Origin: Methylophilales bacterium HTCC2181
Lineage (GTDB): Bacteria; Pseudomonadota; Gammaproteobacteria; Burkholderiales; Methylophilaceae
Direction: 5' to 3'
DNA: 64,000 nt
NCBI GenBank assembly: GCA_000168995.1
Contig: AAUX01000001.1
Span: 124,001-188,000, forward strand
Shown here: positions 1 through 9,635 of the stretch, one piece after another
Layout: every line of letters starts with the position of its first letter
Position numbering within the stretch: the stretch's first letter is position 1
Position numbers and translations under genes: made by a program
The notes under the pieces: generated by a model
Told to the model about the DNA's origin: nothing
Database searches by the model: none
What the model saw: the letters and a program-made list of their open reading frames with translations, nothing else

Positions 1-322
1 TAGCACCCGCATGGAGTTCGATTAAATTATATACAATATCTCCTTTAATTACGGCATTAGGATGAACTTCTAAATAATCTAAGCACTTGATATTTCCCGT
101 TATTTTTCCTCCAATTATTGCAGTGTGCACAATGACATTTCCTTTAATAATGCCGTTTTCTCCCATTACCAAAGTCCCATCCTCACCACCTAAAACAGTT
201 AAATTGCCGTATATTTTTCCATCAACTCTAATACCACCGGACAAAGTCGTATTTCCTCGAATAATCATATCTTCATCAATCAAAGTATCCAGTTGAAACT
301 TTTTTCTTCGCTTAAAGGCCAT
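1..322 (-). CDS. Bactofilin (polymer-forming cytoskeletal protein), 3' end outside window
   Basis: Partial gene; the first about 107 codons are present and the C-terminus runs off the window. After a short basic N-terminus (MAFKRRKKFQLDTL), the protein shows glycine and hydrophobic residues in the short-period repeat of a right-handed beta-helix (GNTTLSGGIRVDGKIYGNL, then GIIKGNVIVHTAIIGGKITG), the bactofilin core. Bactofilins polymerise without nucleotide into membrane-associated filaments that organise cell-wall or polar functions. The start codon overlaps the stop of the upstream coiled-coil gene by one base (TAATG), so translation is probably coupled. The role in this organism is inferred from family only. 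Confidence 0.85.
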   Translation of the reverse strand, partial: MAFKRRKKFQLDTLIDEDMIIRGNTTLSGGIRVDGKIYGNLTVLGGEDGTLVMGENGIIKGNVIVHTAIIGGKITGNIKCLDYLEVHPNAVIKGDIVYNLIELHAGA

Positions 323-678
323 TATTTTTTTCGCTTGCCAACAATTTTTTCATAAAATAAAATTTCTTCCTTTAATTCGTTGTTTTCTTTTTTAGTTGCA
401 GCCAATTCATCTGCGATTTTATCATATGTGACGGTTCGAACTTTCATATCTAAATCCTTATTCACCAGATCCTTTTCTAATTTTTTATTTCTTGAGTCAA
501 GCTCGACAATTTCCATTAAAAAGCTAGTCGCTCCTCCACCATCAAATAATCTATACCCGAGACCAAAACCAATTGAGAGCGCTATCGCAGTAATTCCGAC
601 ATATGCCAACCATGAACTTCCTAGCTTAATTCTTGCTTTACTCTTTGTGATACGTTGCTTTCTTTTTTTAGATATCAT
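322..678 (-). CDS. Membrane-anchored coiled-coil protein, probable bactofilin partner
   Basis: A 118-aa protein with a very basic N-terminus (residues 1-19), one membrane segment near residues 24-46 ending in a glycine-rich stretch, then a charged helical region from about 55 to the end (KKLEKDLVNKD, KKENNELKEE) that looks like a coiled coil. This is the usual shape of the DUF6776-like proteins found between argC and bactofilin in betaproteobacteria. It lies 2 bases after argC and shares TAATG with the bactofilin gene. A scaffold or membrane anchor for the bactofilin is inferred from position; no catalytic motif is seen. Confidence 0.7.
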   Translation of the reverse strand: MISKKRKQRITKSKARIKLGSSWLAYVGITAIALSIGFGLGYRLFDGGGATSFLMEIVELDSRNKKLEKDLVNKDLDMKVRTVTYDKIADELAATKKENNELKEEILFYEKIVGKRKK

Positions 679-680
679 GG

Positions 681-1721
681 TTATGGCGTAATAGGTCCTA
701 GAACCAAGCCTGAAACCTCTTCGAATCCCATCATAATATTCATGTTTTGGACGGCTTGTCCTGCTGCGCCCTTCATTAAATTATCTATTACAGAAAGAAT
801 AATAACTCTGTTCGTACCTCTTTCTCTATATGGGGCAATACGACAAATATTAGATGCTCTAACTGATTTTGTATCCGGGCAAGTGCTTGCTGGCATAATA
901 TCGACAAAGGGCTCCTTATTGTAAAAACTTTCATACAAGTCTGAAACGTCAAATTCTTCTTTAGCATCTACATAAATAGTTGCGTGTATTCCTCTTACCA
1001 TTGGTAATAAATGTGGAACAAAAGTTAATTTAACTCTCTCCCCAGCTGCATATGCGCTTAAGGTTTCTTCTATCTCTGGCAAGTGTCTGTGCCCTTCGAT
1101 GCCATAAGCTTTAAAGCTTTCTGAAGCTTCTGCCATTAGGAACGATGATTCCAACTTTTTTCCCGCTCCACTGATACCTGATTTAGCATCGGCAATTATA
1201 GTGTTCTTATCAATTAAATTATTCTTAATTAGGGGCAATAAACCTAATTGAATTGCTGTGGGGTAACATCCGGGGTTTGCAACCAATCTAGCTTTTTTAA
1301 TTTGATCTCTATTGATTTCAGGTAGGCCATAAATAGCCTCGCCAAGCAAATCCTTGCATGCATGAGGCATTCCGTACCACTTCTCCCAAAGAGCAACATC
1401 TTTTATCCTAAAATCTGCGGCTAAATCAATAACTCTAACTCCTTCGCTGAGAAGTTTTTTTGCATAATTCATAGCAATACCATTTGGTGTAGCAAAAAAG
1501 ACAACATCAGAACTCTTTAAGTCAGCCTTATCAGGATCAACAAATTGATTGGAAATAATGCCTCTCATTGATGGGTAAATATCTGCAACAAGACTCCCTA
1601 CATCACCTCTAGAAGTAATATGGTCAATCTCCACGTAGGGGTGATGTGATAGAAGTCTTAGCAACTCTATTCCGGTGTATCCAGTTCCTCCAACCACACT
1701 TACTTTTATCGTATTTACCAT
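681..1721 (-). CDS. argC: N-acetyl-gamma-glutamyl-phosphate reductase
   Basis: Third step of arginine biosynthesis: NADPH-dependent reduction of N-acetylglutamyl phosphate to the semialdehyde, in the cytoplasm. The N-terminal NADP-binding loop GGTGYTG (residues 11-17) and the active-site segment NPGCYPTA with catalytic Cys152 are present, as is the conserved [13 protein letters not shown] stretch with its histidine. Length (346 aa) matches the single-domain bacterial enzyme. It is separated from rpsI by a terminator, so it is probably the first gene of argC / coiled coil / bactofilin. argH of the same pathway lies at 13.8 kb. Confidence 0.97.
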   Translation of the reverse strand: MVNTIKVSVVGGTGYTGIELLRLLSHHPYVEIDHITSRGDVGSLVADIYPSMRGIISNQFVDPDKADLKSSDVVFFATPNGIAMNYAKKLLSEGVRVIDLAADFRIKDVALWEKWYGMPHACKDLLGEAIYGLPEINRDQIKKARLVANPGCYPTAIQLGLLPLIKNNLIDKNTIIADAKSGISGAGKKLESSFLMAEASESFKAYGIEGHRHLPEIEETLSAYAAGERVKLTFVPHLLPMVRGIHATIYVDAKEEFDVSDLYESFYNKEPFVDIMPASTCPDTKSVRASNICRIAPYRERGTNRVIILSVIDNLMKGAAGQAVQNMNIMMGFEEVSGLVLGPITP

Positions 1722-1760
1722 TATTAATATTTTAGTCTTATAAAAAAATAAATGTTAAGA

Positions 1761-1790
1761 AAAAAAAAGCCGCTAAAAGCGGCTTTTTTA
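1761..1790 (-). terminator. Intrinsic terminator after rplM-rpsI
   Basis: GCCGC / GCGGC stem (1769-1773 with 1779-1783) with a TAAAA loop, extended by flanking A and T runs. On the minus strand the stem is followed by eight T residues. It lies 6 bases after the rpsI stop and before argC. The flanking runs on both sides could make it work in both directions. Confidence 0.9.
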
Positions 1791-1795
1791 AAATC

Positions 1796-2188
1796 TTAAC
1801 GTTTCGAGAATTGCTTCTTACGCCTAGCTTTCCTAAAGCCAACTTTCTTACGCTCAACCTCACGACTATCTCTTGTAACGTAACCTGCTTTTGATAGATC
1901 TGGCTTAAGCGATAAATCGTAATCCATAAGAGCTCGGGTTATTCCATGCCTTACTGCACCGGCTTGACCAGACTCTCCACCACCAATTACATTTACTTTT
2001 ATGTCAAATGTAGAAGTGTTATCTGTTAGCTCAAGTGGTTGCTTTAGAATCATTTGAGATGTATATCTTGAAAAATATTCGTCTACGGGTTTATTGTTTA
2101 TAACAATTGCACCCTTTCCTGGCTGGATGAATACTCTCGCAACTGAGCTTTTTCTTCTTCCTGTGCCGTAATAATATTTACCTATCAT
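1796..2188 (-). CDS. rpsI: Small ribosomal subunit protein uS9
   Basis: 130-aa ribosomal protein S9 of the 30S head. The N-terminus [14 protein letters not shown], the mid-region [19 protein letters not shown] and the basic tail ending [11 protein letters not shown] are the family hallmarks; the C-terminal Lys-Arg reaches the P-site tRNA in known ribosomes. It follows rplM by 12 bases as in most bacteria and is closed by a strong terminator. Nothing unusual is seen. Confidence 0.98.
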   Translation of the reverse strand: MIGKYYYGTGRRKSSVARVFIQPGKGAIVINNKPVDEYFSRYTSQMILKQPLELTDNTSTFDIKVNVIGGGESGQAGAVRHGITRALMDYDLSLKPDLSKAGYVTRDSREVERKKVGFRKARRKKQFSKR

Positions 2189-2200
2189 AAGTATCCTGAA

Positions 2201-2629
2201 TTAAAATGTTGTAAGTTGAGGCTGTTGTGCTTCATGTCCATGTTGCACACCAGCATAAACCTTCAATTTCTTTACCATTGCATAGCCTAGAGGTCCTTTA
2301 GGTAACATACCTTTCACCGCTTTTTCTAATGCTCTTCCCGGAAATCTGTCTTGCATCTTTTTAAAGTTGGTAGAGTATAGTCCGCCAGGGAATCCTGAAT
2401 GGCGATAATATATTTTTCCTTCAGATTTATCCCCTGTAACTTTAAGCTTATCGGCATTAATCACCACAATATAGTCACCTGTATCAACATGAGGTGTGTA
2501 AATGGCCTTATGTTTGCCTCTAAGGCGATGAGCTATAGCACTTGCTAGGCGGCCAAGGGTCGCATCTGTTGCATCTACAAGCAACCAATCGCGCTTTACT
2601 TCGTGTGACTTTGCTGAAAATGTTTTCAT
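2201..2629 (-). CDS. rplM: Large ribosomal subunit protein uL13
   Basis: 50S protein L13, an early assembly protein. The start is placed at the internal ATG giving [15 protein letters not shown], which makes 142 aa, the usual length; an in-frame ATG 21 bases upstream (2650) would add seven atypical residues and has no purine-rich ribosome site. Hallmarks are [27 protein letters not shown] and the C-terminal GMLPKGPLG segment. It is the first gene of the rplM-rpsI operon, with a good sigma70-type promoter about 40 bases upstream. Confidence 0.97.
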   Translation of the reverse strand: MKTFSAKSHEVKRDWLLVDATDATLGRLASAIAHRLRGKHKAIYTPHVDTGDYIVVINADKLKVTGDKSEGKIYYRHSGFPGGLYSTNFKKMQDRFPGRALEKAVKGMLPKGPLGYAMVKKLKVYAGVQHGHEAQQPQLTTF

Positions 2630-2669
2630 CGTATATTTCTTACCATGCATTTAAAAAATTAAGAGGCGA

Positions 2670-2699
2670 ATTTTATTCTATTAGTATGCTATTTGTCAA
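2670..2699 (-). promoter_or_regulatory. Sigma70-type promoter of rplM-rpsI
   Basis: On the minus strand TTGACA (2699-2694), an 18-base spacer and TAAAAT (2675-2670). The -35 box is perfect and the -10 box has five of six consensus bases. It is correctly placed upstream of the rplM start at 2629. Confidence 0.7.
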
Positions 2700-2724
2700 T
2701 CATTTAGGTTTTATACATTCATAT

Positions 2725-3585
2725 TTATTGGATTTGTGAAACAAATGCTAAAAATATAAACAATCCTACATAATTATTAGCTACAAAGGCCTTATAGTTA
2801 TTTTTATGCCTATTATCTCCACCAATAACAATAGTATAAATACTTATAAAAGCAGCTAATAAAATTAACGAATAGAATCCATAAGAATACTCCTCTTGAA
2901 GCCCAATATAGAAATAAATTATATACATTGCTATAAAATTTATCGTAATAAAAATAGTGGTGCGTCTGCCCAATGTTTTAGCTGACGAATAAATGGCTAA
3001 TTTTTTATCATCCTCTACATCCATTAATGCGTAGTGAGAGTCATAGCCCATAACCCACAACAAATTTCCAGCAAATAATAGCCATCCTTCCACAGGAATG
3101 CTATTTTGGGTTGCTGCAAAGGCCATAAGGATGCCAAAACCAAATGCAACTCCTAGAAAAAACTGCGGCACTTTAACGAATCGTTTACAAAAAGGGTAAA
3201 TTAGGGCAAAGATTAGAGCCATTGCCGATAAAAATATTGCATAAGTATTAAGTTGCAATACTAAAACAAAGCTTATAATTAAATGTATTAGTAAAAATGC
3301 TAGCGCGCTTTTTAATCTTATTTTTTCTTGAGCTAAGGGCCGACTCTTTGTTCTTTGTACTTTTGCATCAATATTTCTATCTGCCATATCATTCGCAATA
3401 CATCCAGCTGATCGCATTAATACAGAACCTAATATAAAAATAGCGATTAACTTTGTTTCTGGAAGTTGGCCTGAAGAAAACCATAAAGCAGTTAAGGTTG
3501 GCCATAACAACAACAAAATTCCAATAGGCTTATTGAGTCTAGCTAGCAATAATAAATTATAGCCACTCTTTAAATTAGTATTCAA
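2725..3585 (-). CDS. ubiA: 4-hydroxybenzoate polyprenyltransferase
   Basis: Integral membrane prenyltransferase that attaches the polyprenyl tail to 4-hydroxybenzoate, the second step of ubiquinone synthesis. Both aspartate-rich motifs are visible: NDMADRNID after the second membrane segment, and DVEDDKKLAIYSSAKTLG in the second half. 286 aa with about nine hydrophobic segments fits the family. The start overlaps the end of ubiC by 11 bases, so the two first committed steps of ubiquinone synthesis are co-translated. Confidence 0.96.
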   Translation of the reverse strand: MNTNLKSGYNLLLLARLNKPIGILLLLWPTLTALWFSSGQLPETKLIAIFILGSVLMRSAGCIANDMADRNIDAKVQRTKSRPLAQEKIRLKSALAFLLIHLIISFVLVLQLNTYAIFLSAMALIFALIYPFCKRFVKVPQFFLGVAFGFGILMAFAATQNSIPVEGWLLFAGNLLWVMGYDSHYALMDVEDDKKLAIYSSAKTLGRRTTIFITINFIAMYIIYFYIGLQEEYSYGFYSLILLAAFISIYTIVIGGDNRHKNNYKAFVANNYVGLFIFLAFVSQIQ

Positions 3586-4111
3586 ATTTATTCAATGCCT
3601 TAAAAAAGAACTCAGAGAGCAAAATTGATTCTTTTTTGTATGTAAATGAGGACTGCCTCGCGATTGCAATATCGGCTCTAAGTGCGTTGCAAGATATAGC
3701 TTTTTTAATACTTGTTGTTGTTGGTATTGCATAGGAAAAAGTAGAGCGTTTGATTGAAGGTCGCTCATAAACAACTTCAGAAAGTGGACTAGATCTTAAC
3801 TTCTTTATACCAGACCAATGTCCACGCAAATATCTATAAGGCAGCACTGTCCTTGCATACATAACCGGCAGGTCATTAGCATAAATTAACACCTCCCTTA
3901 GATAAAGGGATTCAGGTCTAAAAGACTTAAAATGATATTTTTCTGACAATAAAAAATTTTTATTTGTAGATGTTATTAGATCAATTCGTAAATCAGCAAT
4001 ATCTTTTAAGTGATTGGTAAGCGATTTTCTATTTTTAAGCCAACAGCCTAAATTATAATAATCAATATTTGGCTTGTTTGTTAAAGCGCTGTATGTTTTT
4101 TGCCAATTCAT
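3575..4111 (-). CDS. ubiC: Chorismate pyruvate-lyase
   Basis: Makes 4-hydroxybenzoate and pyruvate from chorismate, feeding UbiA. The conserved segments are WLKNRKSLTNHLK near the N-terminus, LREVLIYANDLPVMYARTVLP in the middle, and the C-terminal ARQSSF...LLSEFFF. The start is set at the ATG giving MNWQK (178 aa), one base after the recG stop; the longer frame from 4174 would overlap recG by 62 bases and add residues foreign to the family. It overlaps ubiA by 11 bases. Confidence 0.9.
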   Translation of the reverse strand: MNWQKTYSALTNKPNIDYYNLGCWLKNRKSLTNHLKDIADLRIDLITSTNKNFLLSEKYHFKSFRPESLYLREVLIYANDLPVMYARTVLPYRYLRGHWSGIKKLRSSPLSEVVYERPSIKRSTFSYAIPTTTSIKKAISCNALRADIAIARQSSFTYKKESILLSEFFFKALNKFEY

Positions 4112-4112
4112 C

Positions 4113-6146
4113 CTAGGTCCGAGTAATTTCTTGGTAATCACTAATCCATCTTTGAAGATGTGATTGTATGTCATTATGTTTTGTCGTTAAAAGGTATTCT
4201 GCATCACTTTTAGCCAATGCTAATAAGTCATCATCTTTGTTAATGTTTGCAATTTTTAAGGAAGGAAGGCCGCTTTGTTTAAGTCCTAAAAATTCTCCAG
4301 GCCCTCGTAATTTAAGGTCTTCTTCAGATATCTTAAACCCATCAGTATTTTCATAAATTATCCTCAATCTATCTTTTGCGGTATCAGTTAATTTCTTTCC
4401 GTAAAATAATATACAAGTGCTTTGCTTAGACCCTCTTCCAACTCTCCCTCTTAATTGATGGAGTTGAGAAAGTCCCATTCTTTCAGCATTCTCTATAATC
4501 ATCATTGTTGCATTTGGAACATCTACTCCGACCTCAATGACAGTTGTAGCCACCAGAATTTGTGTATGGCCAGCCTTAAAAGTTTGCATAATTGTTTCTT
4601 TTTCACTTTGTTTCATCTTTCCGTGAATCAAAGCAATGGTTTGAGATTTAAAAAAACTTGATAATTGTTGGAAGGTATTTTCTACTGTTTCGAGCTGCAA
4701 TACTTCACTCTCTTCTATCAAAGGGCAAACCCAGTAAACCTGATTACCTTCATTACAATGTTTTTGAATAATTGTTAACAAGTCATTTCTTCTTGAATCA
4801 GAAATTAATTTCGTCTTGATAGGCTGTCTTCCTGGTGGAAGCTCGTTAATGGTTGAGATATCCATATCTGCAAAATAACTCATTGATAACGTTCTAGGTA
4901 TTGGCGTAGCACTCATCATTAATTGATGGGCCTCTTCATGAGCTCGTGTTTTATTGTTGCTTCTAATTTGAAGTCGTTGTTCAACTCCAAAGCGATGCTG
5001 TTCATCAATAATATAAAGTGCTAAAGATTTAAATCTTACTTTGTCTTGAATCAATGCATGTGTCCCTACTAGTAAATCAATTCTTCCTTCAACTAACCTT
5101 TCATATATGATTTTTTTTTCTGGTGCGGAGATGCTCCCCGATAAAAATTCTACTGAGATATTAAGCGGATTTAACCAATCCCTTAGTTTAATATAATGCT
5201 GTTCGGCTAATATTTCTGTAGGGGCCATAAACCCTACTTGGCCACCGTTTTTTATTGCTTGTAATGCGGCCATTGTTGCAACAACAGTTTTACCGCTACC
5301 AACATCACCCTGCAGCAACCTATTCATCGGGAAGGAGCAGCCAAGGTCGCTCATAATCTCATTAAAACAATTTTCTTGCTGCCCCGTTAAGGTGAACTCT
5401 AATGAAGAAACAAAAGCATCATGCAAGCTCCTATCAAAAATTATTTTTTTGGCTATGTAATTTTTTTGTTGGTGATAAAGGCCGCGAAAAAAAAGTTGGT
5501 GGGCTAATAATTCGTCGTATATAAGCTTCTTTCGATAAGGATCAATATCTTCAGGCTTGGTACTACTCGGCATATGCAATTCTCTTAGAGACTTAGTTAA
5601 GTCAGGTAAGTTTCTTTTGATATTTAGCTCAGGAAAGTGATCGAGCAAAGTATCTTTTTTAGCTATCTGATCAAAAGTCTTTTTTACAAAATTCAATATC
5701 GATTTCTGCCCAAGCCCTCTGGTTAAGGCATATATAGGAGTTAGGCATTTTGGCAGAGGTTTATCGGTGACTATAATCTCATAATCAGGATGGATCATTT
5801 CCTTTATAAGAGATTTTGGGTTAACTTCACCATAAGCTCTAACTATGACTCCCTCAGAAAATTGACGACTTTGACTTGAATAAAAATTGAGGAATCTAAG
5901 CTGTAATGATCCAGTTGCATCCTCAATCACTACGGTTAAATTTTTCCTAGGCTGATAGGCCGTTTTTACGTATGTTACTTTGCCTTGTATCTGATAACTG
6001 CCCCCTGGCGATATGTCCTGTATGAGATCAATCTGTGTTTTGTCTAAATATTTTAATGGCAGATGAAGCAATAAATCGAATAAGCTTTTAATGCCTAGCT
6101 TTCTAAGTTTAGATATCTGGTTTTCTGTAAATAAAGAATCGAGCAA
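4113..6146 (-). CDS. recG: ATP-dependent DNA helicase RecG
   Basis: Remodels stalled replication forks and branch-migrates Holliday junctions. The 677-aa protein has the N-terminal wedge (OB-fold) region around residues 45-125, Walker A GDVGSGKT (280-287), DEQH box (381-384), and the RecG C-terminal helicase motifs including QLRGRVGRG and DGFKISEEDLKLRGPGEFLG. Length is close to the E. coli protein. It lies 10 bases from ridA and one base from ubiC in a minus-strand run that may be one transcript from spoT onward. Confidence 0.97.
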   Translation of the reverse strand: MLDSLFTENQISKLRKLGIKSLFDLLLHLPLKYLDKTQIDLIQDISPGGSYQIQGKVTYVKTAYQPRKNLTVVIEDATGSLQLRFLNFYSSQSRQFSEGVIVRAYGEVNPKSLIKEMIHPDYEIIVTDKPLPKCLTPIYALTRGLGQKSILNFVKKTFDQIAKKDTLLDHFPELNIKRNLPDLTKSLRELHMPSSTKPEDIDPYRKKLIYDELLAHQLFFRGLYHQQKNYIAKKIIFDRSLHDAFVSSLEFTLTGQQENCFNEIMSDLGCSFPMNRLLQGDVGSGKTVVATMAALQAIKNGGQVGFMAPTEILAEQHYIKLRDWLNPLNISVEFLSGSISAPEKKIIYERLVEGRIDLLVGTHALIQDKVRFKSLALYIIDEQHRFGVEQRLQIRSNNKTRAHEEAHQLMMSATPIPRTLSMSYFADMDISTINELPPGRQPIKTKLISDSRRNDLLTIIQKHCNEGNQVYWVCPLIEESEVLQLETVENTFQQLSSFFKSQTIALIHGKMKQSEKETIMQTFKAGHTQILVATTVIEVGVDVPNATMMIIENAERMGLSQLHQLRGRVGRGSKQSTCILFYGKKLTDTAKDRLRIIYENTDGFKISEEDLKLRGPGEFLGLKQSGLPSLKIANINKDDDLLALAKSDAEYLLTTKHNDIQSHLQRWISDYQEITRT

Positions 6147-6156
6147 TATTAAGATT

Positions 6157-6540
6157 TTATTCGCCCGTTACAAGAAAGCCATCTGCCTCAATCAACGAGC
6201 CTTTTGGAAGGGATGCGACTCCGATTGCTGCCCTCGCTGGATAAGGCTCGGAAAAGAATTCTGCCATAATTTCGTTTACTAACGCAAAATGAGATAAATC
6301 AGTAAGATAAATATTTAATTTGACAAGATCGTCTATGGAAGCGTTAGCAGCCTCTATAACAGCTAAGATATTCTTAAAAACTTGATGGATCTGAGCTTCT
6401 ATACCATCGACTAATTCCATCGTGTGTGGATTTAAAGGTATCTGTCCAGACAGAAATATTATATTATTTTTTTTAATTGCTTGCGAATAAGTACCAATAG
6501 CCTTTGGCGCCCTATCAGTGTTGATTATTTCTTTTGTCAT
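6157..6540 (-). CDS. ridA: RidA family 2-iminobutanoate/2-iminopropanoate deaminase
   Basis: 127 aa, the full size of the trimeric RidA fold. The family signature near the C-terminus, [21 protein letters not shown], carries the catalytic arginine (Arg103, equivalent to E. coli Arg105), and the N-terminal GTYSQA and FLSGQIPL motifs are present. RidA hydrolyses reactive enamine/imine intermediates made by PLP enzymes and so protects PLP-dependent metabolism. It sits between spoT and recG, 13 bases after spoT, an order common in beta- and gammaproteobacteria. Confidence 0.93.
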   Translation of the reverse strand: MTKEIINTDRAPKAIGTYSQAIKKNNIIFLSGQIPLNPHTMELVDGIEAQIHQVFKNILAVIEAANASIDDLVKLNIYLTDLSHFALVNEIMAEFFSEPYPARAAIGVASLPKGSLIEADGFLVTGE

Positions 6541-6553
6541 TTCATCTCCATGT

Positions 6554-8752
6554 TTATTTTTCTATTTTTAATCGACTAATTCGGCTAACTTTAGTAATTT
6601 TCCTTAAACTTCTTATAACTTCTGATAGATGTAAACGGTTTTTTACCTGCACCACAAAATTAATGTTAACAAAATTGCTGCCATCCGACTCCTCAACACT
6701 AACGTTTTCTATGTTCGATGATGCAACTGCAATTGCAGATGCCATTTTAGCAAGCATGCCGGTCTCATTCGCCACAAGAACCGATAAGCTTACTTTATAT
6801 AGTATGTCAGAGTTAGGTTCCCATTCTACATCGACCCATCGCTCTGGATCTAAATTGTATTTTTTAATAGTTGAGCAATCATGTGTGTGAATAATCAAAC
6901 CTCGATCTTTATTGATATAACCTAAAATAGGGTCGCCCGGTATAGGATGGCAGCAACTTGCAAGCTCAATTGCCATATCATCAGATCCCTTAATAGTAAT
7001 AACATCCAAAAACTTTGATTGACTTTTCGCTTTCTTTACGCCATCCATTATGTTGGTCAGCTGATGCGCAACCATTACATTTACTTTCTTCCCTAATGCA
7101 ATGTCAACCAATACATCGTCTTTTGACTTTAAATGATAATCAAGAACTAATTTATCCCAGTGCTTCTTTTTAATTGAGTCTGGATCGATACGAAAAGCTT
7201 TTAATGCGTTATTCAACATACTATAGCCAAGAATAATCAAATCATTTGACTCTGCATTCCTTAAATAGCCTCTTATCTGAGAGCGTGCCTTACCCGTAAT
7301 GACAAAATTCAACCAGGCAGGATTAGGTTTTGCCAAGGGAGCGGTCATAACTTCTATATGATCTCCAGTTACTATCTCTTCTCTTAAGGGAACAAGTGTT
7401 TGATTAATCTTAGCCGCAACAGCATGATTTCCTACATCACTATGAACAGCATAAGCGAAATCGATCACTGTCGACCCTTTAGGTAAAGCTAAGATTTTAC
7501 CCTTAGGAGTAAACACATAAACCTCGTCAGGAAATAAATCAATTTTAAGATGCTCCAGAAATTCTAGTGAGTCTGATTCGTCAGATTGAATTTCTAATAA
7601 TTTTTTTAACCATTGATTAGTCTGTTGTTGAAGTTGAGTAATATGAGTGTCATTTGTTTTATACAACCAATGAGCAGCTACGCCGGCCTCCGCTAAATTA
7701 TGCATTGATTCAGTTCTTATTTGTACTTCTAAGGGAGTTCCAAATGGTCCAAATAACGTCGTATGCAATGATTGGTAGCCATTAGCTTTTGGTATCGCAA
7801 GATAATCTTTAAATTTACCGGCTATGGGCTTATACAGCGAATGGAGTGCCCCCAAAGCAAGATAACAATCTTTTTCATCTTCCACAATAACCCTAAATGC
7901 ATAGATATCGTTGATCTGAGAAAAAGATGTATGTTTTTTAATCATTTTTCGATGAATGCTTGACTCGTTCTTCTCTCTTCCTGAGACCGTGGCTTTAATC
8001 TTAAAGCCTTTAAGTTTAGTATTTATATCGTCTAGAATTTTTCCAACTACTTCTTTACGATTCCCCCGAGCGGATAAAATTGCTTTATGTATGGTTTTAT
8101 ATCTTAAGGGATGGATATACCTAAAAGCTAGGTCCTCCAGCTCCTGATACATTCTATTAAGTCCCAATCGATTTGCTATAGGGGAATAGATGTCTATAGT
8201 CTCTTGAGCGATACGTAATCTTTTTTCTGGTTTTAAATGTTCTAAGGTCTGCATATTATGCAATCGATCTGCCAGTTTTATTAGGATGACCCTTACATCT
8301 TGAGACATTGCTAAAAGCATTTTTCTGAAGTTTTCTGCCTGAGCATGAGTAGCGTCATTAAAGTGAATTTTATCTAGTTTTGATAAGCCTTCTACAATTT
8401 TTGCTACCTGTGGAGAAAATTGAGTTGCTATATCTTCTAAAGTTACTTGCGTGTCTTCAACGACGTCATGAAGTAAAGCGGCTTGTATGGATGCTGCATC
8501 TAAATGAAATTTAGCTGCTATACATGCGACAGAAACCGGATGGCTAATATAATCTTCACCACTGCTTCTTTTTTGGCCCTCGTGGGCTTTGTTGCTGAGG
8601 CGATATGCCTTCCAAACCAAATCTATTTCTTCTGGCTGAAGATATTCTTTAAGAATGAGAGTTAATCTTGAATCGATGGTGTCGGCAGGTAAGAGCGGGG
8701 GCTGCTCTTGTTGAGATACTTCCGCCGAATTAAATTTAGCGGTTTTAGTCAT
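6554..8752 (-). CDS. spoT: Bifunctional (p)ppGpp synthetase/hydrolase
   Basis: Controls the stringent-response alarmone. The 732-aa protein contains, in order, an HD hydrolase domain (His95-Asp96 in LLHDVVEDT), a synthetase domain ([18 protein letters not shown] and EVQIRT), a TGS domain ([18 protein letters not shown]), a linker and a C-terminal ACT domain ([18 protein letters not shown]). Both catalytic halves look intact, so it should both make and degrade (p)ppGpp. It is downstream of rpoZ and gmk, the classical spoT operon. No separate relA is in the window. Confidence 0.96.
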   Translation of the reverse strand: MTKTAKFNSAEVSQQEQPPLLPADTIDSRLTLILKEYLQPEEIDLVWKAYRLSNKAHEGQKRSSGEDYISHPVSVACIAAKFHLDAASIQAALLHDVVEDTQVTLEDIATQFSPQVAKIVEGLSKLDKIHFNDATHAQAENFRKMLLAMSQDVRVILIKLADRLHNMQTLEHLKPEKRLRIAQETIDIYSPIANRLGLNRMYQELEDLAFRYIHPLRYKTIHKAILSARGNRKEVVGKILDDINTKLKGFKIKATVSGREKNESSIHRKMIKKHTSFSQINDIYAFRVIVEDEKDCYLALGALHSLYKPIAGKFKDYLAIPKANGYQSLHTTLFGPFGTPLEVQIRTESMHNLAEAGVAAHWLYKTNDTHITQLQQQTNQWLKKLLEIQSDESDSLEFLEHLKIDLFPDEVYVFTPKGKILALPKGSTVIDFAYAVHSDVGNHAVAAKINQTLVPLREEIVTGDHIEVMTAPLAKPNPAWLNFVITGKARSQIRGYLRNAESNDLIILGYSMLNNALKAFRIDPDSIKKKHWDKLVLDYHLKSKDDVLVDIALGKKVNVMVAHQLTNIMDGVKKAKSQSKFLDVITIKGSDDMAIELASCCHPIPGDPILGYINKDRGLIIHTHDCSTIKKYNLDPERWVDVEWEPNSDILYKVSLSVLVANETGMLAKMASAIAVASSNIENVSVEESDGSNFVNINFVVQVKNRLHLSEVIRSLRKITKVSRISRLKIEK

Positions 8753-8777
8753 TTATCCCCCTATAGAGATTAAGTAT

Positions 8778-8990
8778 TTATGTAATATTTTTAATTAAAA
8801 TATCTTCGCCAATAAGGCCTGCAGCGATTTCACGTAATGCAATTACTGATGGCTTATCATTCGAGCCCTCTACGTCAATTAAAGGCTCAGCTCCGTTTGA
8901 GATCTGTCTACATCTGAGTGATGCTACTAATGTTAATTGAAACCGGTTTGGTATCTGTTCTAAACAATCGTCTATAGTAATTCTTGCCAT
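8778..8990 (-). CDS. rpoZ: DNA-directed RNA polymerase omega subunit
   Basis: 70-aa omega subunit, which helps assemble RNA polymerase and forms part of a ppGpp-binding site in proteobacteria. The N-terminus [19 protein letters not shown] and the following [13 protein letters not shown] match the family; the C-terminal [11 protein letters not shown] helix is typical. It lies between gmk and spoT, the standard order, with 18- and 25-base spacers. Confidence 0.96.
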   Translation of the reverse strand: MARITIDDCLEQIPNRFQLTLVASLRCRQISNGAEPLIDVEGSNDKPSVIALREIAAGLIGEDILIKNIT

Positions 8991-9008
8991 TTTTTCTAGT
9001 TCCTAGAG

Positions 9009-9635
9009 TTATTTCATTAATTGATGTATTAGCTGATAGTGCTTTTGCATTTGATTTTTAGTTGTTAATCTTTCGGCTAAAATAATAGCTTCCAACTGCT
9101 TTAATGCATCCTCAAAATCATCGTTGATTGTAACATAATCAAATTTTTCAATATGACTCATTTCACTCCTAGCTGCTGACAATCTTTTGATTATTGTCTC
9201 CTCTGAGTCTTGTCCTCTAGATCTTAGTCTTTGCTCTAACTTTTCTATACTTGGTGGCAATATAAAAATACTTACAGCTTCAGGAAATATTGCTTTTATA
9301 CTCATGGCGCCTTGCCAGTCTATTTCTAAAATAATGTCCTTGCCTGCTTTACGTATTTGATTTACCGAAGATTTTGATGTTCCGTAAAACGAATCATGGC
9401 ATTCTGCACTCTCAAGGAACGCCTCTTCTGCTTGCATTTCTTTAAAGCGTTTTTCTGTGACAAAAAAATAATCTTTGCCTTCCATCTCAGCCGACCTTGG
9501 CAGTCTTGTTGTATGTGAAATTGAAATAGCTATATCATTATGATGAGCCAATATTTCTTTAACTAAAGAGGTCTTTCCTGCACCTGACGCAGCAGAAATA
9601 ATAAACAAATTACCGAGAAGTTTATTGGTCATCAT
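9009..9635 (-). CDS. gmk: Guanylate kinase
   Basis: Phosphorylates GMP to GDP with ATP. The P-loop SGAGKTSL (residues 17-24), the GMP-binding ISHTTRLPRSAEMEGKDYFF and the segment ILEIDWQGA are all present; 208 aa is the usual size. Two adjacent ATG codons (9635 and 9632) are possible starts; the first overlaps the yicC stop as GAATGATG. Co-transcription with yicC, rpoZ and spoT links guanine nucleotide supply to (p)ppGpp synthesis. Confidence 0.96.
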   Translation of the reverse strand: MMTNKLLGNLFIISAASGAGKTSLVKEILAHHNDIAISISHTTRLPRSAEMEGKDYFFVTEKRFKEMQAEEAFLESAECHDSFYGTSKSSVNQIRKAGKDIILEIDWQGAMSIKAIFPEAVSIFILPPSIEKLEQRLRSRGQDSEETIIKRLSAARSEMSHIEKFDYVTINDDFEDALKQLEAIILAERLTTKNQMQKHYQLIHQLMK

